A DNA stretch of 64,000 bases from Bursaphelenchus xylophilus (Eukaryota; Nematoda; Chromadorea; Rhabditida; Aphelenchoididae), in assembly GCA_904066235.2 (NCBI GenBank), contig CAJFCV020000003.1:4402001-4466000 (forward strand), written 5' to 3'. Shown piece after piece: positions 12,038 to 24,500 of the stretch (position 1 is the first letter of the stretch; every line of letters begins with the position of its first letter). Below the pieces are notes generated by a model that saw only the letters and a program-made list of their open reading frames with translations, was not told the origin of the DNA and did no database searches. The translations under genes and the position numbers were made by a program.

Positions 12038-14851
12038 TCATTCAAATGAAATTTCTCTGGATTTTCTGGCTCCCAAATAGAAAAGGACTCCGGAAGATGC
12101 CAAGGTGAGAAGATTGACCAAAACAATCGATGTGAGACCCCAATCCGACATGCACAAGGTGTCCTAAAAAAATTTCTCTTTTTGAAATAAAAATTTACCT
12201 CAAGAAGTTCGAAAGTGTGAGGAGCTGGCACCGAAGGCATGGCCATCTCTTTCGGGATAATATATTCGGGCGAGGAGGCTGAAATGATAATTTATGAAGA
12301 TTAGAAAATAATTTCCGCCGAAAATTCTTTACCTTGAGGCGAATTAATTTTGACCTCTTCGACGGTTGATCTTTTTCTTCTTGGTGGATCAGGGCAATTG
12401 GGAATCTGGATATTTTAATAAAATTTATTTTAAAATACGATGAAAGGTGTTGTGTCTTTCTACTTACATCACAAAACTCTTGGCCCGGCTCCTTCACGGT
12501 CAACGAAATCTTACAGTCAAAGAAAAGATTGGGACGATCGGCGTATTTGTAGACGTGAGCCTCCTTTCCAACCATCAAGTCGGAAACATAATCCAAATTG
12601 GACAACAAGAACTTGTCCTTAGCACACCTACAACATCATTTAAGTACAATACAAAGCTTTGCTTATAAATTATAACAAGAATTAGGCCTCGTATTTTACC
12701 TACCCTTGGCTATCAATCAGCTCCACTTGATCTCCGTTTCCGTCATCGACCTTACAAGAGTGAACCACCATGCAGAATTGCCCCTCAGTCTGTGAATCAC
12801 AAGTCCATTTGTGGTAGACCATCTGCCCGACCTTGGCGAACATGACTGGAGGACCAGTGGGACTTCCATCCAGCACTTCGTATCTGCAGACGGGCATAGG
12901 GACTTGCTGAGTTTGCATTGGGGCGGGAGGCATGTCAATGAGCAGCTCCTTTTCCAAGGCACAATGGCGTTCCATGTAGAAGCATTGGACATTGTAAACT
13001 CGATCGTATTTAGTGAGATATTCCGGTTGGAAGGCGACGATGATCTGGGTTCCCAAGAAGATTCCGCGAGGATTGGACTGAAATTAAAATGAAATGTTTT
13101 AGAAATTCCGAGCCATATTGAAAACTGATTTCTATTTTCTTGTTTGTAGTCCTTTTGTCACTGCCTTATATTGTTTTAAACTTTGGTCAATCAATTGGAA
13201 ACTGGATGATCCGCAAATACTCCGAACAAAACGGGGAAGCGACAGCTCCTTCGCTTGTCCATCCTCTCCTTCCCCACCGCCGACGTCATCTCACGGAGGA
13301 ACCGGACGCAATCAAAATAAAAAAAAACTTGGAATCTCTGTAAACTATTTGGGGACCAAGGTAAACATCCCACCGCTGGAATGGGTGCGCGGCTTCTGAA
13401 TTTGACGGAAGCGCAAATAGAAATCCAAAGTGCGTCCATGGCCATGGCGAACACAATGGTCAATGGGTACGGGAAGCGGTGTTCGCAAGGATGTGCACAC
13501 TTTGTTTGGGGAAACTGAGGGAAAAACATCTGATGACGGGTACAAAAGCAGGGACTGGGCGGTATTTCGGGACAGTAACGTGGGACGCAGCGCGTAGTTT
13601 TCGAGTTTTGTGTGAAATTTGTTTAGAAACTTTTATTGCAAGACTTGATTTGTTGGTTGCCTTGCGTTGAGCCACTACTAAGCGTAGTGATGTTTACTAA
13701 AATGAATATTCAGCCTTTCTTTGTTTACAGAATGCTCCACTACAGTACCCTGGTGGCCCTCAGCGTGTGTGCCTTGCTTGCCGCAGCCCAAGATTGGGGA
13801 GGAATGGGCGGTGGTGGAGACATGGGAGGTGGTGATATGGGAGGAATGGGAGGAGGAGACATGGGCGGCGGTGACATGGGATATGGAGGAGGTATGGGAG
13901 GAGGAGATATGAATGGAGGCGATATGGGAGGCTATGGAGGAGGTGAGTTTGCCAGATCACACCTTATCCTAAAATCTCATTTTCTTAGGCTACGGAGCAG
14001 GCGGCGGCCCCATGCCCGGCAACTACGGAGGATTCCCACAGGGCGGACCAGGATATAACCAACAGCAGTAAACGCTAAACTTGAATCCAGCTCAAAACTT
14101 TCACTCCAAGTAGGATTATTTCGATTATCTGATCTCAACCGCTTCCGAATTTTTGAAGAATTCATAAATTTCAGCAACGCAAATTCCTACAAAAGTAAGC
14201 TATCAAATTCCCAGTCCAGCTGAGTTCACTGCCATCTCCAAATAAGACCAATAATGTCATCACTCTGTCATCCAAGACATGGACCTTGTAGAAACAAAAT
14301 ACCAACAACACGTTGCGCAGAAAACCTTTTTGTGCAAATCAATGCGGTCTCAAACTAACGTAGCACGCTACGCGAGACTGCACAAACCCGCCTCTAATTT
14401 ATTAAAATATAAATTTAATTATTTATATTTATGTATAATATCGCCCACAATAATTACTGGCAAATAAAGTTAGTGTCATTGAGGAACTACGGTAGCTTTG
14501 GCGTAAAAAACAAACTTACCGATCGTCTTCGTTCAAGTCCGCAGTCCTTGAAGTTCAACGAAATTGAGGCATTTCTGAAGCCGTTGGAATCGGCGTCGAT
14601 TGGAGCTGAGCGGCATTCGGGCCATTCGAGTTGATCCTTCACGAAAACAACTCCTTTGAAGGGATTCCGAGTGTCGAATCTGACTTCAATCCCGTTTGGA
14701 CCACAATTTACATAGGGATCTCCCAGGATCCCATTTTCAGCGGCACTTTGGGCTTGCTGAAGTTTAAAAATTGTGTTATGTTAACGCAAAGACGATGACT
14801 TACCTGAATCAGCACCCCGAGCAGACCGATTGCCAACAGCAATCGTTTCAT
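12038..14851 (-). CDS. ZP-domain cuticlin-like membrane-anchored protein
   Basis: Seven exons on the minus strand: 14851-14804, 14756-14520, 13077-12704, 12627-12468, 12405-12333, 12278-12199, 12163-12038; phases agree and give 365 residues. Residues 1-16 are a signal peptide (MKRLLLAIGLLGVLIQ). The ZP domain covers roughly 28-275, beginning VNCGPNGIEVRF and including NPRGIF and YNVQCFYMER, with conserved cysteines. A furin-type RRKR site follows at about 282-285. A hydrophobic segment near 333-351 and a short tail form the C terminus. This order (signal, ZP, furin site, membrane anchor) is the cuticlin layout: the ectodomain is released by proprotein convertase and polymerises in the apical matrix under the cuticle. 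The second intron (13078-14519) is 1.4 kb and contains another gene on the opposite strand. The specific cut/cutl orthologue is not assigned. Confidence 0.92.
13732..14071 (+). CDS. Small Gly/Met-rich secreted protein nested in ZP intron
   Basis: Two exons, 13732-13942 and 13989-14071, joined in phase 1 across a 46-base intron (GTGAGT...TTCTTAG), encode 97 residues. The N terminus is a signal peptide of about 19 residues ending LLAAAQ. The mature part consists of repeats of the type GGGDMGG and GGYGGG, followed by a Gly/Pro/Gln/Tyr-rich tail ending QQQ. There are no cysteines in the mature part. Repetitive Gly-rich secreted peptides in nematodes are usually structural cuticle or matrix components, or antimicrobial-like; the function here is unknown. 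ATG follows TTTGTTTACAG by one base, suggesting a trans-splice or 5' UTR acceptor. The gene lies wholly inside intron 2 of the ZP gene, on the opposite strand. Confidence 0.8.
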
Positions 14852-16267
14852 TGTCGTCGAAACAATGCTACTCAACAAGGAATAACGGAATCAATGGCAC
14901 TCCGGTCGAACGCCCTCCGGGGATTTGCTGATTTGTGGCGCTGATTTCCCTCGGATTTTCACTTTTTTCTCACTTAATGGCGGATTTTGAAAGGGAAATG
15001 GGAGCGCCTCCATTTATTCCGATCTTATCTCACCCGGCTGTCAAAGGAATTTGAATAAAATTCCTAAACAATGTGAAATTAGTCATCACTGTAAGCCAAA
15101 CAAGATTACTTTCAAGTAAATTATTTCAATATTAAAATCATAATGCGGAAAAGTAGTTATTATTTATCTTGTTACGGACTTGCAGATCTTTGAAAATGCA
15201 AAGAAAAAAGGGTCAACCTGTGGAAAAAAATTGGAAATCGCATTCCATCGATGACCTCCACTCTATTAAAACAAAAAAATAATAAAAAATGGAAAGGACC
15301 CGAGAAGATCTTTCCCTTTTCGGACTGTAATGGTCGACTATCATTATTGCTGGGTACCCCAAAATCTTTTTCGCTATTCCCCGAGGGGCCTTGTTTTGTT
15401 TTATTGTGGCATTTCAAGGGGTTATTTTTTGAAAAGTTGACATTTTGATCAAGTTTTAATACTCCTTTGGAGGTAGTTAAACGCGGGTGTGAAGTCTTTT
15501 GCTTATTAAAATGATCACAGAAATTTTATTCAAAAAAAAAAGACTTCTAAAGACCATATTGCTCGCAAGTATGATCTTTGCCTTCACCTAACAGGAATCT
15601 TTTTTCCAATTTTTACAAAGTTAATTTAATTACAACGATATGTTTTTGTGAGTTTCCCCCATTCATGGAACTGTTTTGTTACTTCAAACTCCTCATCCTT
15701 CTAAAAAATGGCGTCATTCGTCGATAAATGGGTCTCATTACTTCTCTTCGGAGCCAATTGTAAACACAGAGTCCAATCGCTAACTAGTAGTCATAACTGT
15801 CTACTGAGTCACTGACCAAACTCTTTTAGAAAACTGCGAACAAAGGAATGAAGGAAGCCGACTTCAAAATCCGTGGGAAGAAACAAATTAAGTGCGAGAA
15901 GGGCGAAAACACGGTGGAAAACTGTTTAGCAAAGAAGGTTTACAATTGGAGAAAAGATTTTGTGTGGGTGGGGAGTTTGTAGGGGAGAGGAAAACAGTCC
16001 GGAAGTAGTCGGGTTTGGAGCGGGGAATTGGGCAAAGTCGAGGATCAGTTCGATCGTAGTTTAGTTCAAAGCTTTTTTGGGGTTCACGTCACTTTTTGGT
16101 GTCATGCCATCTATGAAGACGAAAAAATAGAACGGTCTAATTTTCAAAAAAAAAAAATATTTTTTCTGAAGCCTTGTATACACTGCATAATCAACATTAC
16201 TTGTATTTCATTTTGCGCGTGTTTTTTTCCAGATTCAGAACATTAGTTTTTCATAAAGTATTTACAT
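14852..16267. other. Intergenic, promoter side of the ZP gene
   Basis: Should carry the promoter and 5' UTR of the minus-strand ZP gene. Nothing else could be identified; the open frames are short and A/T-biased. Confidence 0.4.
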
Positions 16268-16530
16268 TTGTCGCGGCCCGCACCATGCACAAAAAACCCC
16301 AATTTCGCACCGTGCATTTAAAAATTTTTTGGTTTTGCACAGTGCATTTGAAAAATCGCTGCGACGTAGGCTTTTCTCAATTGCATCGCCGCGGTTTTGC
16401 CGACGAATTTGCACAGTGCAAACGGCTTTTTTGACGTTTGCACCGCAAGAAAAGGAAAATCCACTGGGCGTTGGCGACAATCGTGGGAAATCCTTTTCCA
16501 CGAGTCTCCGATAACCTTGCACAGTGAAAG
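16268..16530. repeat. Dispersed repeat with TGCACNGTGCA palindromes
   Basis: Several copies of a short palindrome cluster here: GCACCGTGCA at 16307-16316, TGCACAGTGCA at 16336-16346 and again at 16410-16420, with partial copies near 16283 and 16517. Each lies next to T-rich or A-rich tracts. A related cluster occurs at 61184-61218, where the same kinds of motif appear in inverted orientation. This looks like a fragment of a dispersed repeat family. The frames across it differ in phase and do not look coding. Confidence 0.5.
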
Positions 16531-17287
16531 GAGGTCGAACTGAGCATTGAAGTTTTGACCAGGCCTTGTGAAGCTAGTGATTCTACCGGGTCAAAAAGTA
16601 CAGCGGTTAGAAAAAAAACATTTGACGCGTTTTGTTAACTAACTGTAAAGCATGCCTATAAGTCTTTTTGTCTAGCTACGTTCTTTATTTTTGTTTTTGC
16701 AAGTCAACCCCATAAACTGGTCAACCTTTCCCCTTCAACCAGAGTATTTTATAGTCCCATTACCCTTCCCTATTTTTTAAGTTAATTTATTTTTCTTACA
16801 CTTTGCTGTGAACCTCTTGCGATTCGATAGTAAAAAGAATTCGTCAAACTGACCTCGCATTGGTCAGCCACACCTAAAATAAGTCATATTTGGGCACACT
16901 TTTGTACCGGAATGTAACCCAGACATGTGTTTTGTCATGTTCAAGACTTTGAAGACTAAATTAAGGGCCAGAAATGGAAAAGAGGCTTAAGTTATCGTTA
17001 TCGATTGTCGCGGAAACCGGGGAAAAGGAATTGTTTCGTGGGTGTGAATTGCTTTTCCAAACATTATTTTACGACAAAAAATCAGTAATATTTTTTGTAA
17101 TTACCGCCTGCTTTTTGCTATTTCTCTGATTACTTTCCCGATGCCCTGACTGTGTTGTTTAAACGTCTGTGAGAGCAAACTCGAAAGTAATCCGTAAGTT
17201 TGACAAGAATTGCTATTTCCACTGAAAAAACATTTCATAATTGTCGCGTGATATGTCTATCGCAAAAATAAACTTTTATTTTCAGTA
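16531..17287. other. Upstream region of the EGF-like gene
   Basis: AT-rich, with no gene seen. It ends with TTTTATTTTCAG two bases before ATG 17288, an excellent acceptor for a spliced leader or a 5' UTR intron. Confidence 0.4.
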
Positions 17288-18007
17288 ATGCCCAGAAGAT
17301 GGATATTCCATATAACGTTGACCATATCAGCATTGTACATCGTAACAGTATGTTCTGCGCCTTCACACACAATGCAATGTTATCACGGGAAAAAGAACCG
17401 AGATGGCGATTGTGAATGCGAGCCCGCGTATGCGGGACAACTATGCGAGCGGAAGAAGCATTGTCAAGGATTCGAGTTGCATTTCAATTACAGGCAAGAA
17501 ATGCATTAATTTTTTAAGGTTTTTGATAGTAATTAGCGCCACGAAAACCATGATTAATATAGAGTCATCTATAAAATTGCTTAAGCTAATCTATTTTCAG
17601 TTGTGTTAGCTGCGAAAAAGGCTGGACTGGTCAGGAATGCGACTTTATTGACTGCGGACAGAATGGACTGCCCACAAGTGCCGTTGAATGCCAATGCACG
17701 GAACCTTACTCGGGACAAATGTGTGACCAGCTGAAGACTACTGATGTTTATTTGTACTATAATTCAAAGATCTACTCAATGGGTCCACTCGGAGTCCTCA
17801 CAATCGTCCCAATGATAATCATCTTGTTTGGGTGTAAACATCTCGCCGATAAACGACAGGTAAGACCTGGTTTTGGACTCCTTTAGCTATTATCATACAT
17901 ATTTTCGCAAATTTTTACATTTTTAGGTTTATCGAGTGACCAAGGCGCTGAAAAAAGATCATGACATAGAGCCATCACAAGTTCGGAGTTTCCTTAAGGG
18001 ATATTGA
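17288..18007 (+). CDS. Small EGF-like single-pass membrane protein
   Basis: Exons 17288-17493, 17601-17859 and 17927-18007 give 181 residues. Residues 1 to about 23 form a signal peptide (ITLTISALYIVTVCSA). Three Cys-rich stretches follow: CECEPAYAGQLCE, SCEKGWTGQECDF and CQCTEPYSGQMCD, each matching the C-x-C or Gly-aromatic-x-G-x-x-C end of an EGF domain. A hydrophobic segment at about 129-147 (TIVPMIIILFG) spans the membrane, leaving a basic cytoplasmic tail of about 34 residues. The first intron uses a GC donor (TTACAG|GCAAGA). ATG follows TTTTCAG by two bases, suggesting trans-splicing. Likely a cell-surface or secretory-pathway protein; the specific family is not recognised. Confidence 0.85.
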
Positions 18008-18056
18008 CCGCAATGATTATGCATTAATATTAGACTTCGCAGTTAGTATTTATCAA

Positions 18057-18078
18057 AATAAACTCTCCTGTAAATAAA
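18057..18078 (+). terminator. Poly(A) signals of the EGF-like gene
   Basis: AATAAA occurs at 18057-18062 and again at 18073-18078, 50-70 bases after the stop codon. This is a normal distance for a short nematode 3' UTR. Confidence 0.6.
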
Positions 18079-18492
18079 CAAGAAGCGCGTTATTGCCAAC
18101 GAACTCAAATTTTAAAATTTTTTATTGATAACAAAACAATATAATGTCCAAATCGTGATATTTTGAGAAATAAATGATAACAAATATAATAGAGAGCGGA
18201 ATTAACAATAACGCGAGATCAAGGGTTAAGTCATCAGTTAAAAATGTAAATATTACATATTACACTTTCTATCTACATGCTTCGAAATGATATTATTTAC
18301 AAAATCTGAGAGTCTAAAGATGATATAGCTAAACTACACTATACACCCATAAAAAGAATCACAAGTCAGCATAATGAAAGGCCACTTATATCAATTGTTG
18401 TATAAAAAACCGCTACTATAGTAATCACAAAATCACCTAGGAATAAACGTATATCAAAGAACAGTCACCTCTACTGCCGAATAAAACATTAT

Positions 18493-21400
18493 CTAATGAT
18501 CCGTGTCACTCTGTTCTGGCTCCCCATCATAGGCGTTGCTCGAAGCGGATCTTGCTCTCAATGGAACGAAGAAGGTATCATTCCCATCTTGGTCCGAGTC
18601 TGATGAAATTGGAGGCCAATAATGGTAAGCAGCGGGGCCAGAGTTAATTGATTTCGTAGATCCCATCGAATTTCTGTTGGCGGTTGGATTCGAAAGACGG
18701 AACTTGGGATTCTGCCCAGGTCCCATAGTGTGACGACGGAGAAGAGAAGTTAGTGACGCACTTTGACCGCTGAAAAACTATTTTCATACTGATTCAGTTC
18801 TCAACATCTGATTTTAACTCTTCACTTATAACTAATTCATTAGCTAAAGACAAAATGCCACAAATTCTTATACTTACGATTGCTGGCTGATCAATTGCGA
18901 AGAACGGCCGTCGAAAAGCGACGCGCGAGACGGGCGATGCGAGTGGAACGCCGATCGCGTGGAGGCCGCTTCATTGTCGACATTGTTGTTGTCGTGGACG
19001 TTTGGCTGTCCCTGATGGCGGCGGATTGGAGAGCAACAGGCATCTCGTTTCCTGAAACCAGCCGCCTATAACAATGCCGTGTATACGTGAATTCTTCACC
19101 CCAAAGTACAACTTTTCTCTTGCTCTAGGAGTCTTGTTATGACACCCAATTTGCATAATTTTCCCATACAAACACTTTCTATTCAAAAACAAAACAGCTC
19201 CGACACCCCACCCAGATCACAAAATTAATCTCATGTCAGGTAAATCTATGGTGAACCGGAGACCTAACGAGACCGACAAACCCTCAAATACCCCAAATAC
19301 TTACTTGATACTGAATTCCTGATTCGAATCTTCAGTCAGACTTAATCCGGAGTCTTCTCCATTTACCGGACTCATAGTCGGATTGGCCGGAATCTGCAGC
19401 GCTTCCATCTCCATAGTTGGTTGTGGTTCGTCGACTTCCATTGGTTCTCCTAGGTACTTCAGATCTTCCTCCTCCTCCATGAAAGGAGGACTTTTTTTCA
19501 CATGAGAATTCTTTTGATTCGACTGCATTCGAGGAATGGCACTGCTGCGGCGATTCTTGGAAGCATGGCCATGGCACGGACGTTCAACGTCGGGGTTGTT
19601 TACATCGTAAATTTGGCAAACTTGGACTTGATTCTTCTCGTCCATGTAATAATAGGCGAGAATGGCGTCGTGCTCTTGGCTGTACTTGACGAGTTCGCTG
19701 GCCGATCCCTCATCGCAGAGGTCTGCTTCGGTTTGATCAAACTGAAATCAAACCATAAGAAAATCCATCGTTTACAAAACCAAAATCAATTTAAAGCAAT
19801 ACTTACAGTAGCAAAAGTACTTCCCGGTTGTTTGGAAGATCTCCTGGACATAGCGGACTGTCTTCTTTCCACTTCCGCTAATCCAACACGATAGCTGGGT
19901 ACGGGTTTCTCCAAAGATGAGGACTGAGCGGCATCCAAGAAGCCTTGGACCAACTCGATGGTCGCCTGGAGTCGTTGAGTGAAATAATCGACCGCTGCTT
20001 TTGGATATAACCACGATTGCACACTGAAATTCAAGTCATTACCTCTAATGCTCAAAAGATCTAAAACACCAAAAATAATCGATCCACATACGTTTTCGCC
20101 GTGTACATGGCCAGTTCCACGGGTAGGAAGGCCGGAGCCATCAGACGACGAGAATATCGATAGAGACGGAATGAATTCAAATATATGAAAAGCCGACTTT
20201 CAGCTTTCGTGGCTTCTCCAAATGCTAAAAAAATACCAATATAACTTATAAATAAATAGATCTCTAACCCATACTACCAATTTTAAACATCCACTTACCT
20301 GTCTGAAGAACACTTGGGAAGAGTGCGGTTGCGTCCTCCGGATTGAATTCGCTTTCATTACACATATCACATTCAGAGGTCAGTCTCAGTCTGGATGGGT
20401 TGGAAACCATGGAAGACGTTCTTCGCACTCTGGGAAGATTTACTGGTGTTTTGTATTCGGGAACCGGGAGGACATTGCTCTGTATGGTGAGGCATCTCAC
20501 ACATGGGGCCAATCCCTTCTTGGTCAATAAAACCAAAGCATCTTGGAAGCCCTGACGGCAAATCTTGGAGCAAATATCGAGACTTGGAGGGAAGAAGCAG
20601 GTGATCATTCGGAAAAGGTTACCCGTGGTCATCCTGATATGGGTATTGGTGAAGTCAATTCCCAAAAGTGATGCCGAGTCTCGATCCCATGGGCAGATGT
20701 CATGTTCTCCGGAAAAAGGAGAAACGGTTAGAGTGTTTTCGTCGCCCATCATTGGCTGGTTGTTGCTCAATCCACCATCCACATATTCAACTCCTTTGAA
20801 TTTCGGAGGTCTGACTCCACAAATGATTGGGATGAAGCTGGAGCAGACGATGGCTTGGATGAGCTCTTCTCGGGTCTCAAATTCCGACACCATCACATTC
20901 CTGTAGTCAGACGCTCGGGTCAAGCTGATGAAGAGTCTTCCCGAGCATTGGATATGAGCGTCTAGAGGGAGATGGGATTCCAGACCTTTTCTGACGATTC
21001 CACTGAGATCAAAGTTGGGGTTTAAGGTCTTCAGGGTTCCTCGCTGAGCTTCGCTGGCGGCTTGGAGCATGATGCTGATCGCGGCTGATACGCAAACATT
21101 GCAGATAACTCCAGCCCCAACAATAGCCCCGGCCGAAGCTCCGTAGATCTTGTTTCTGGTTAGTTGAGGGGCATATTCCTTGATGGCGGCACAGACTCCG
21201 GCATGATATACACAAAGAAACCCACAGCCGGCGAAGGATAGATTCAACTTGGAGGGGTCTGTGAATTTTGTTGGCGAACTGCAAGTGGATGTTTCTTGGC
21301 CACAACAAGGTGGGGACTGTTGTCTGAGGTTAGGTGAGTTAAGTGGGGTCACATTTTTGGTCTGAGGGACCTGAAATTTCAAAAGTTAGTATAAAAAACC

Positions 21401-21524
21401 ACATTTTACACTATAAAAAAACAAGTAATAAGGTCCCTACCGATTCTGAGCTGTCATTAGCGTCCAATTCAAATCGTACACTTGGTTTCCGGGGAAGTTG
21501 AACCCCGTTATCTTGGATCGTCAT
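18493..21524 (-). CDS. atgl-1: ATGL-like patatin triglyceride lipase (PNPLA family)
   Basis: Exons on the minus strand: 21524-21441, 21370-20299, 20224-20092, 20023-19807, 19741-19305, 19051-18878, 18769-18493; phases agree and give 797 residues. The patatin domain begins at about residue 70 with the Gly-rich oxyanion motif GCGFLCVYHAG, then the nucleophile elbow GASAG (Ser107) and DGG (Asp226). The 119-residue Ser-Asp spacing equals that of human ATGL (Ser47/Asp166). ATGL releases fatty acid from triacylglycerol on lipid droplets; C. elegans ATGL-1 does this in fasting and is controlled by PKA and AMPK. An RRTSS site (about residue 352) is a candidate basophilic-kinase target. The C-terminal 410 residues are largely disordered, Ser- and acid-rich, and unusually long. 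Another nematode PNPLA paralogue cannot be excluded. Convergent with the EGF-like gene. Confidence 0.9.
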
Positions 21525-24500
21525 TGCGTACACCCGTTTTCAATTGCCTCGTCAATTTTTTCTTGTGATATTATATTTACAAATCTGCAAAAGCTCAGTT
21601 TAAGTACCATAAAAAAAACGTGCAAAAAACGCGAAAATATCGGAGAGAATGGTGAGCCGTGCTCATAAAGTGCTGTAAAGTTTAATGATTCCAGCATTTG
21701 TAAAAAGAAGAACATGGGAAAGCGGGAAAAAAACTGTACGGACTTTGTTCTTAAGATTAAAAGTGGAAGTCTACACCATAAATGGAGCTTTCAAGGTGAA
21801 ATGAAAAAAGGGAGTTATTGACGTGATAAATTTAGAAATGAAAATGGGGTTGGGAGAGTGATTGAAAACAATGTTTAGCATGTTTCTTATCTTCAAATTG
21901 ATGTTCAATCTGCGCAGCCGGCTAGCCAACCCTCTTTTTAGCTAGCTATCTAGAGGATGAGGCTGCTGCTACTCGTTTGAAACTCATTCCGACTTTCTGG
22001 CAAGCCATTTTCTTGTCCCCAAAGCCATAACTTTGGATAACCAGCCATACTTTTTCCAGTCGACCAGCAAAAAAATTTGGCGGCTATGCCAACTTGTCGG
22101 CTAGTCAAACAATTTAGCATTTACTATTTATTTTCGGTAAATACCCGAGCTGCTCCAAGCCAATTCCGCCAGAAAACAAAACCTGCCCAAAATCAAGGAC
22201 ACCCCAAGGTGAAGATGAGAAGCATGCAGATGGAGAAAGCTTCCTTCCAAAAAATAGCTGCTTACTTATCATGTTATACCACAAAGGACGTCCTTTATCG
22301 AAGAACTGATAGATCAGTTATCTCTTCTCCGAAGCGTCAAAACTTCTGAGGTGGCACAACAAAGTACGGGGGGAAATTGAGAAAAACATAAAAATACACA
22401 AAACTCGGTGCGGAAATCTGCAGGCGCAGCGAAAATTCGGGAGAAAATGGAAATAATCGCTGAGAAAGGATAACCACTCGTTGAAAAAAAGTGTTTGGAG
22501 CTAAAAATAACAACGAAACCGCGGTGATAAGGAAGTATAAGATGTGAGTTGAAGAAATAAAGGGTGATGAAAGAGCCGGAGAATTCCTAGCATTTCGAAC
22601 GATTTTACCGAAAATAAACCAAAATTTTGACGTGCGGGCTTCCCTACCATCTTTCGAGGAAAACACCAAAAAAAAAGCGACATCACGCCATGGCTCGCCA
22701 CCATCAACAACCTACTTATGTCATACCCGCCCAACAACAACAACCGCATTATTTCAAAACCCTCCTTTGAGTCAACCTTGAAGAGAAGCCACCATTTTTT
22801 AATAAAGTTCTGATGATCAAAAGCCTCAACGTTCAAATAAAAATATTTTCCAAAGCAGCCACACTAAAAACACGTTGGGGATGACAAAACGACGATGATA
22901 ACGACCATATCAGCATGACATTGAAGGGGGACAACCTCGTGACTCTTAGGAGGGTTTCGGTGGCAAATTATCAATTATCCGTGCGCTCTTACCGATTAGC
23001 CAAGGAAAAAACAGTCGAAAAATGGTTCTGGAATTTCAATGGGAACGTCAAACGATCAAGGACCGTTAACTCCAACAAAGATTACACCATCCACCATCTT
23101 AGAATTAAAAACCTTTCAAACCTTATATATCTTATGCCAGGGGAAGCCCACTCCGGCGACAAATAAATTACAAAACTACTTAATGAATCAACAACAACAT
23201 AGACAGAACCAAGTGACAAAAATACTTTTCCAATCTATTTTCGTCCAAACTTTCAATGAATTTGTCTAATCAGACCTCATTTTGCACCTTCAGAAGGCGT
23301 AAATATTATTTAAGGCAAGTTTTCATAATGAAACAAGCAAAAAAACTTCCAGACTCTAGAAATTATAGTTCCTACGGTCGAACATTGTTCTTTTAGCCTA
23401 ACCCTGGCCTTTGTCCCTTTTAATCTCCGTTTTTGAGACTTTGCAATTCGCCCAGACAGCACCTCCCCACCCAGTCCAAAACATATTAGAATAAGAGAAT
23501 GGAGAGAACAACCTTGCTCTTTATCAGCCCAAAAATAAATTCGCCAAATGTCATTCAGGTCACAAAATGCAGAAATATGATTCGGTGTAGGGAAATCAGA
23601 AAGGAAAATGAATGAAATAACAAGAAAGGCATTCAGACAGGACTGAAAAAAAGGCGAACCACCTGATAAATTAGCAATCATATGGCGTATAACACGCCGC
23701 CATTCCGAATAACAAGCAAACAGCTGTAAAGAAGCCCTTGAAAATTGGCGGAAGCACGAGGTTTGTGGAAATGGAAACACGACAGCGGAGATAATTGGAG
23801 AAAAAGACAGGTCAGCATTAGCCCCTTATTTGGATAAGGAGGATTACCAATATGAAAGCTGAACAAACAATCGTCGAGACCCCGAAAGTCAAGTGTACTA
23901 CGGAACAAACGGTAAGACATCCATGTTTTGATTCACAAGTCCAAGAGCCGACGACAACTTTCCCATAATCGGTCAGTTATCAAAACAAGAAACCCTTTAG
24001 ACTTCCCCAAATCCATTATCAACACTTCCCAGACTCCACTATCCATGTTCTCGCTATATAACGGGGCGACTCTACTCCTTTACTCCCCGTTTTATAATTG
24101 AATCGCCTGGAGTAACAGTTGCGGTCAGTTTTGAAAGTGGGCGGAGTCCGAATGGTGGTTAGATCATGCCACTTTTTAAAAGTATTTCAATTCTATCCTC
24201 TTAATCAGGGAGTAAATGACAGGAAAAGAAACAAGAACACTTCACGAGCAGCAATCTCGATAAGCGAGACTAGAATTGACGACCTCTACTAAGAGATCAG
24301 CCTATGTTGTTTATGCCGTATACCTGAACTTTTGGTAGGGAAAACTTTGACGAATTTACTTTACATCCAAAATAGTCGGACTTCTAATTACTGAAAATGA
24401 AAAATGGTGATGAGCAAGCAGTAACAACATTCAAAAGAAGACGAATGAAGAGTACTTTTAGAGAATCGGGGAATATTGAAAGCAAACAGAAAACCTTTAT

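Noticed and set aside
13191..13529. 112-codon minus-strand frame inside the ZP intron
   Set aside because: The ZP domain reads through continuously when exons 14520 and 13077 are joined, so no extra exon is needed, and the frame has no ZP features.
18971..19192. Independent 73-codon minus-strand frame
   Set aside because: Out of frame with the lipase exon 19051-18878 that explains the conserved splice junctions here.
23310..23780. 156-codon minus-strand frame
   Set aside because: Codon use is unbiased, it has no motif and no splice partners; chance frames of this size are expected over 64 kb on two strands.
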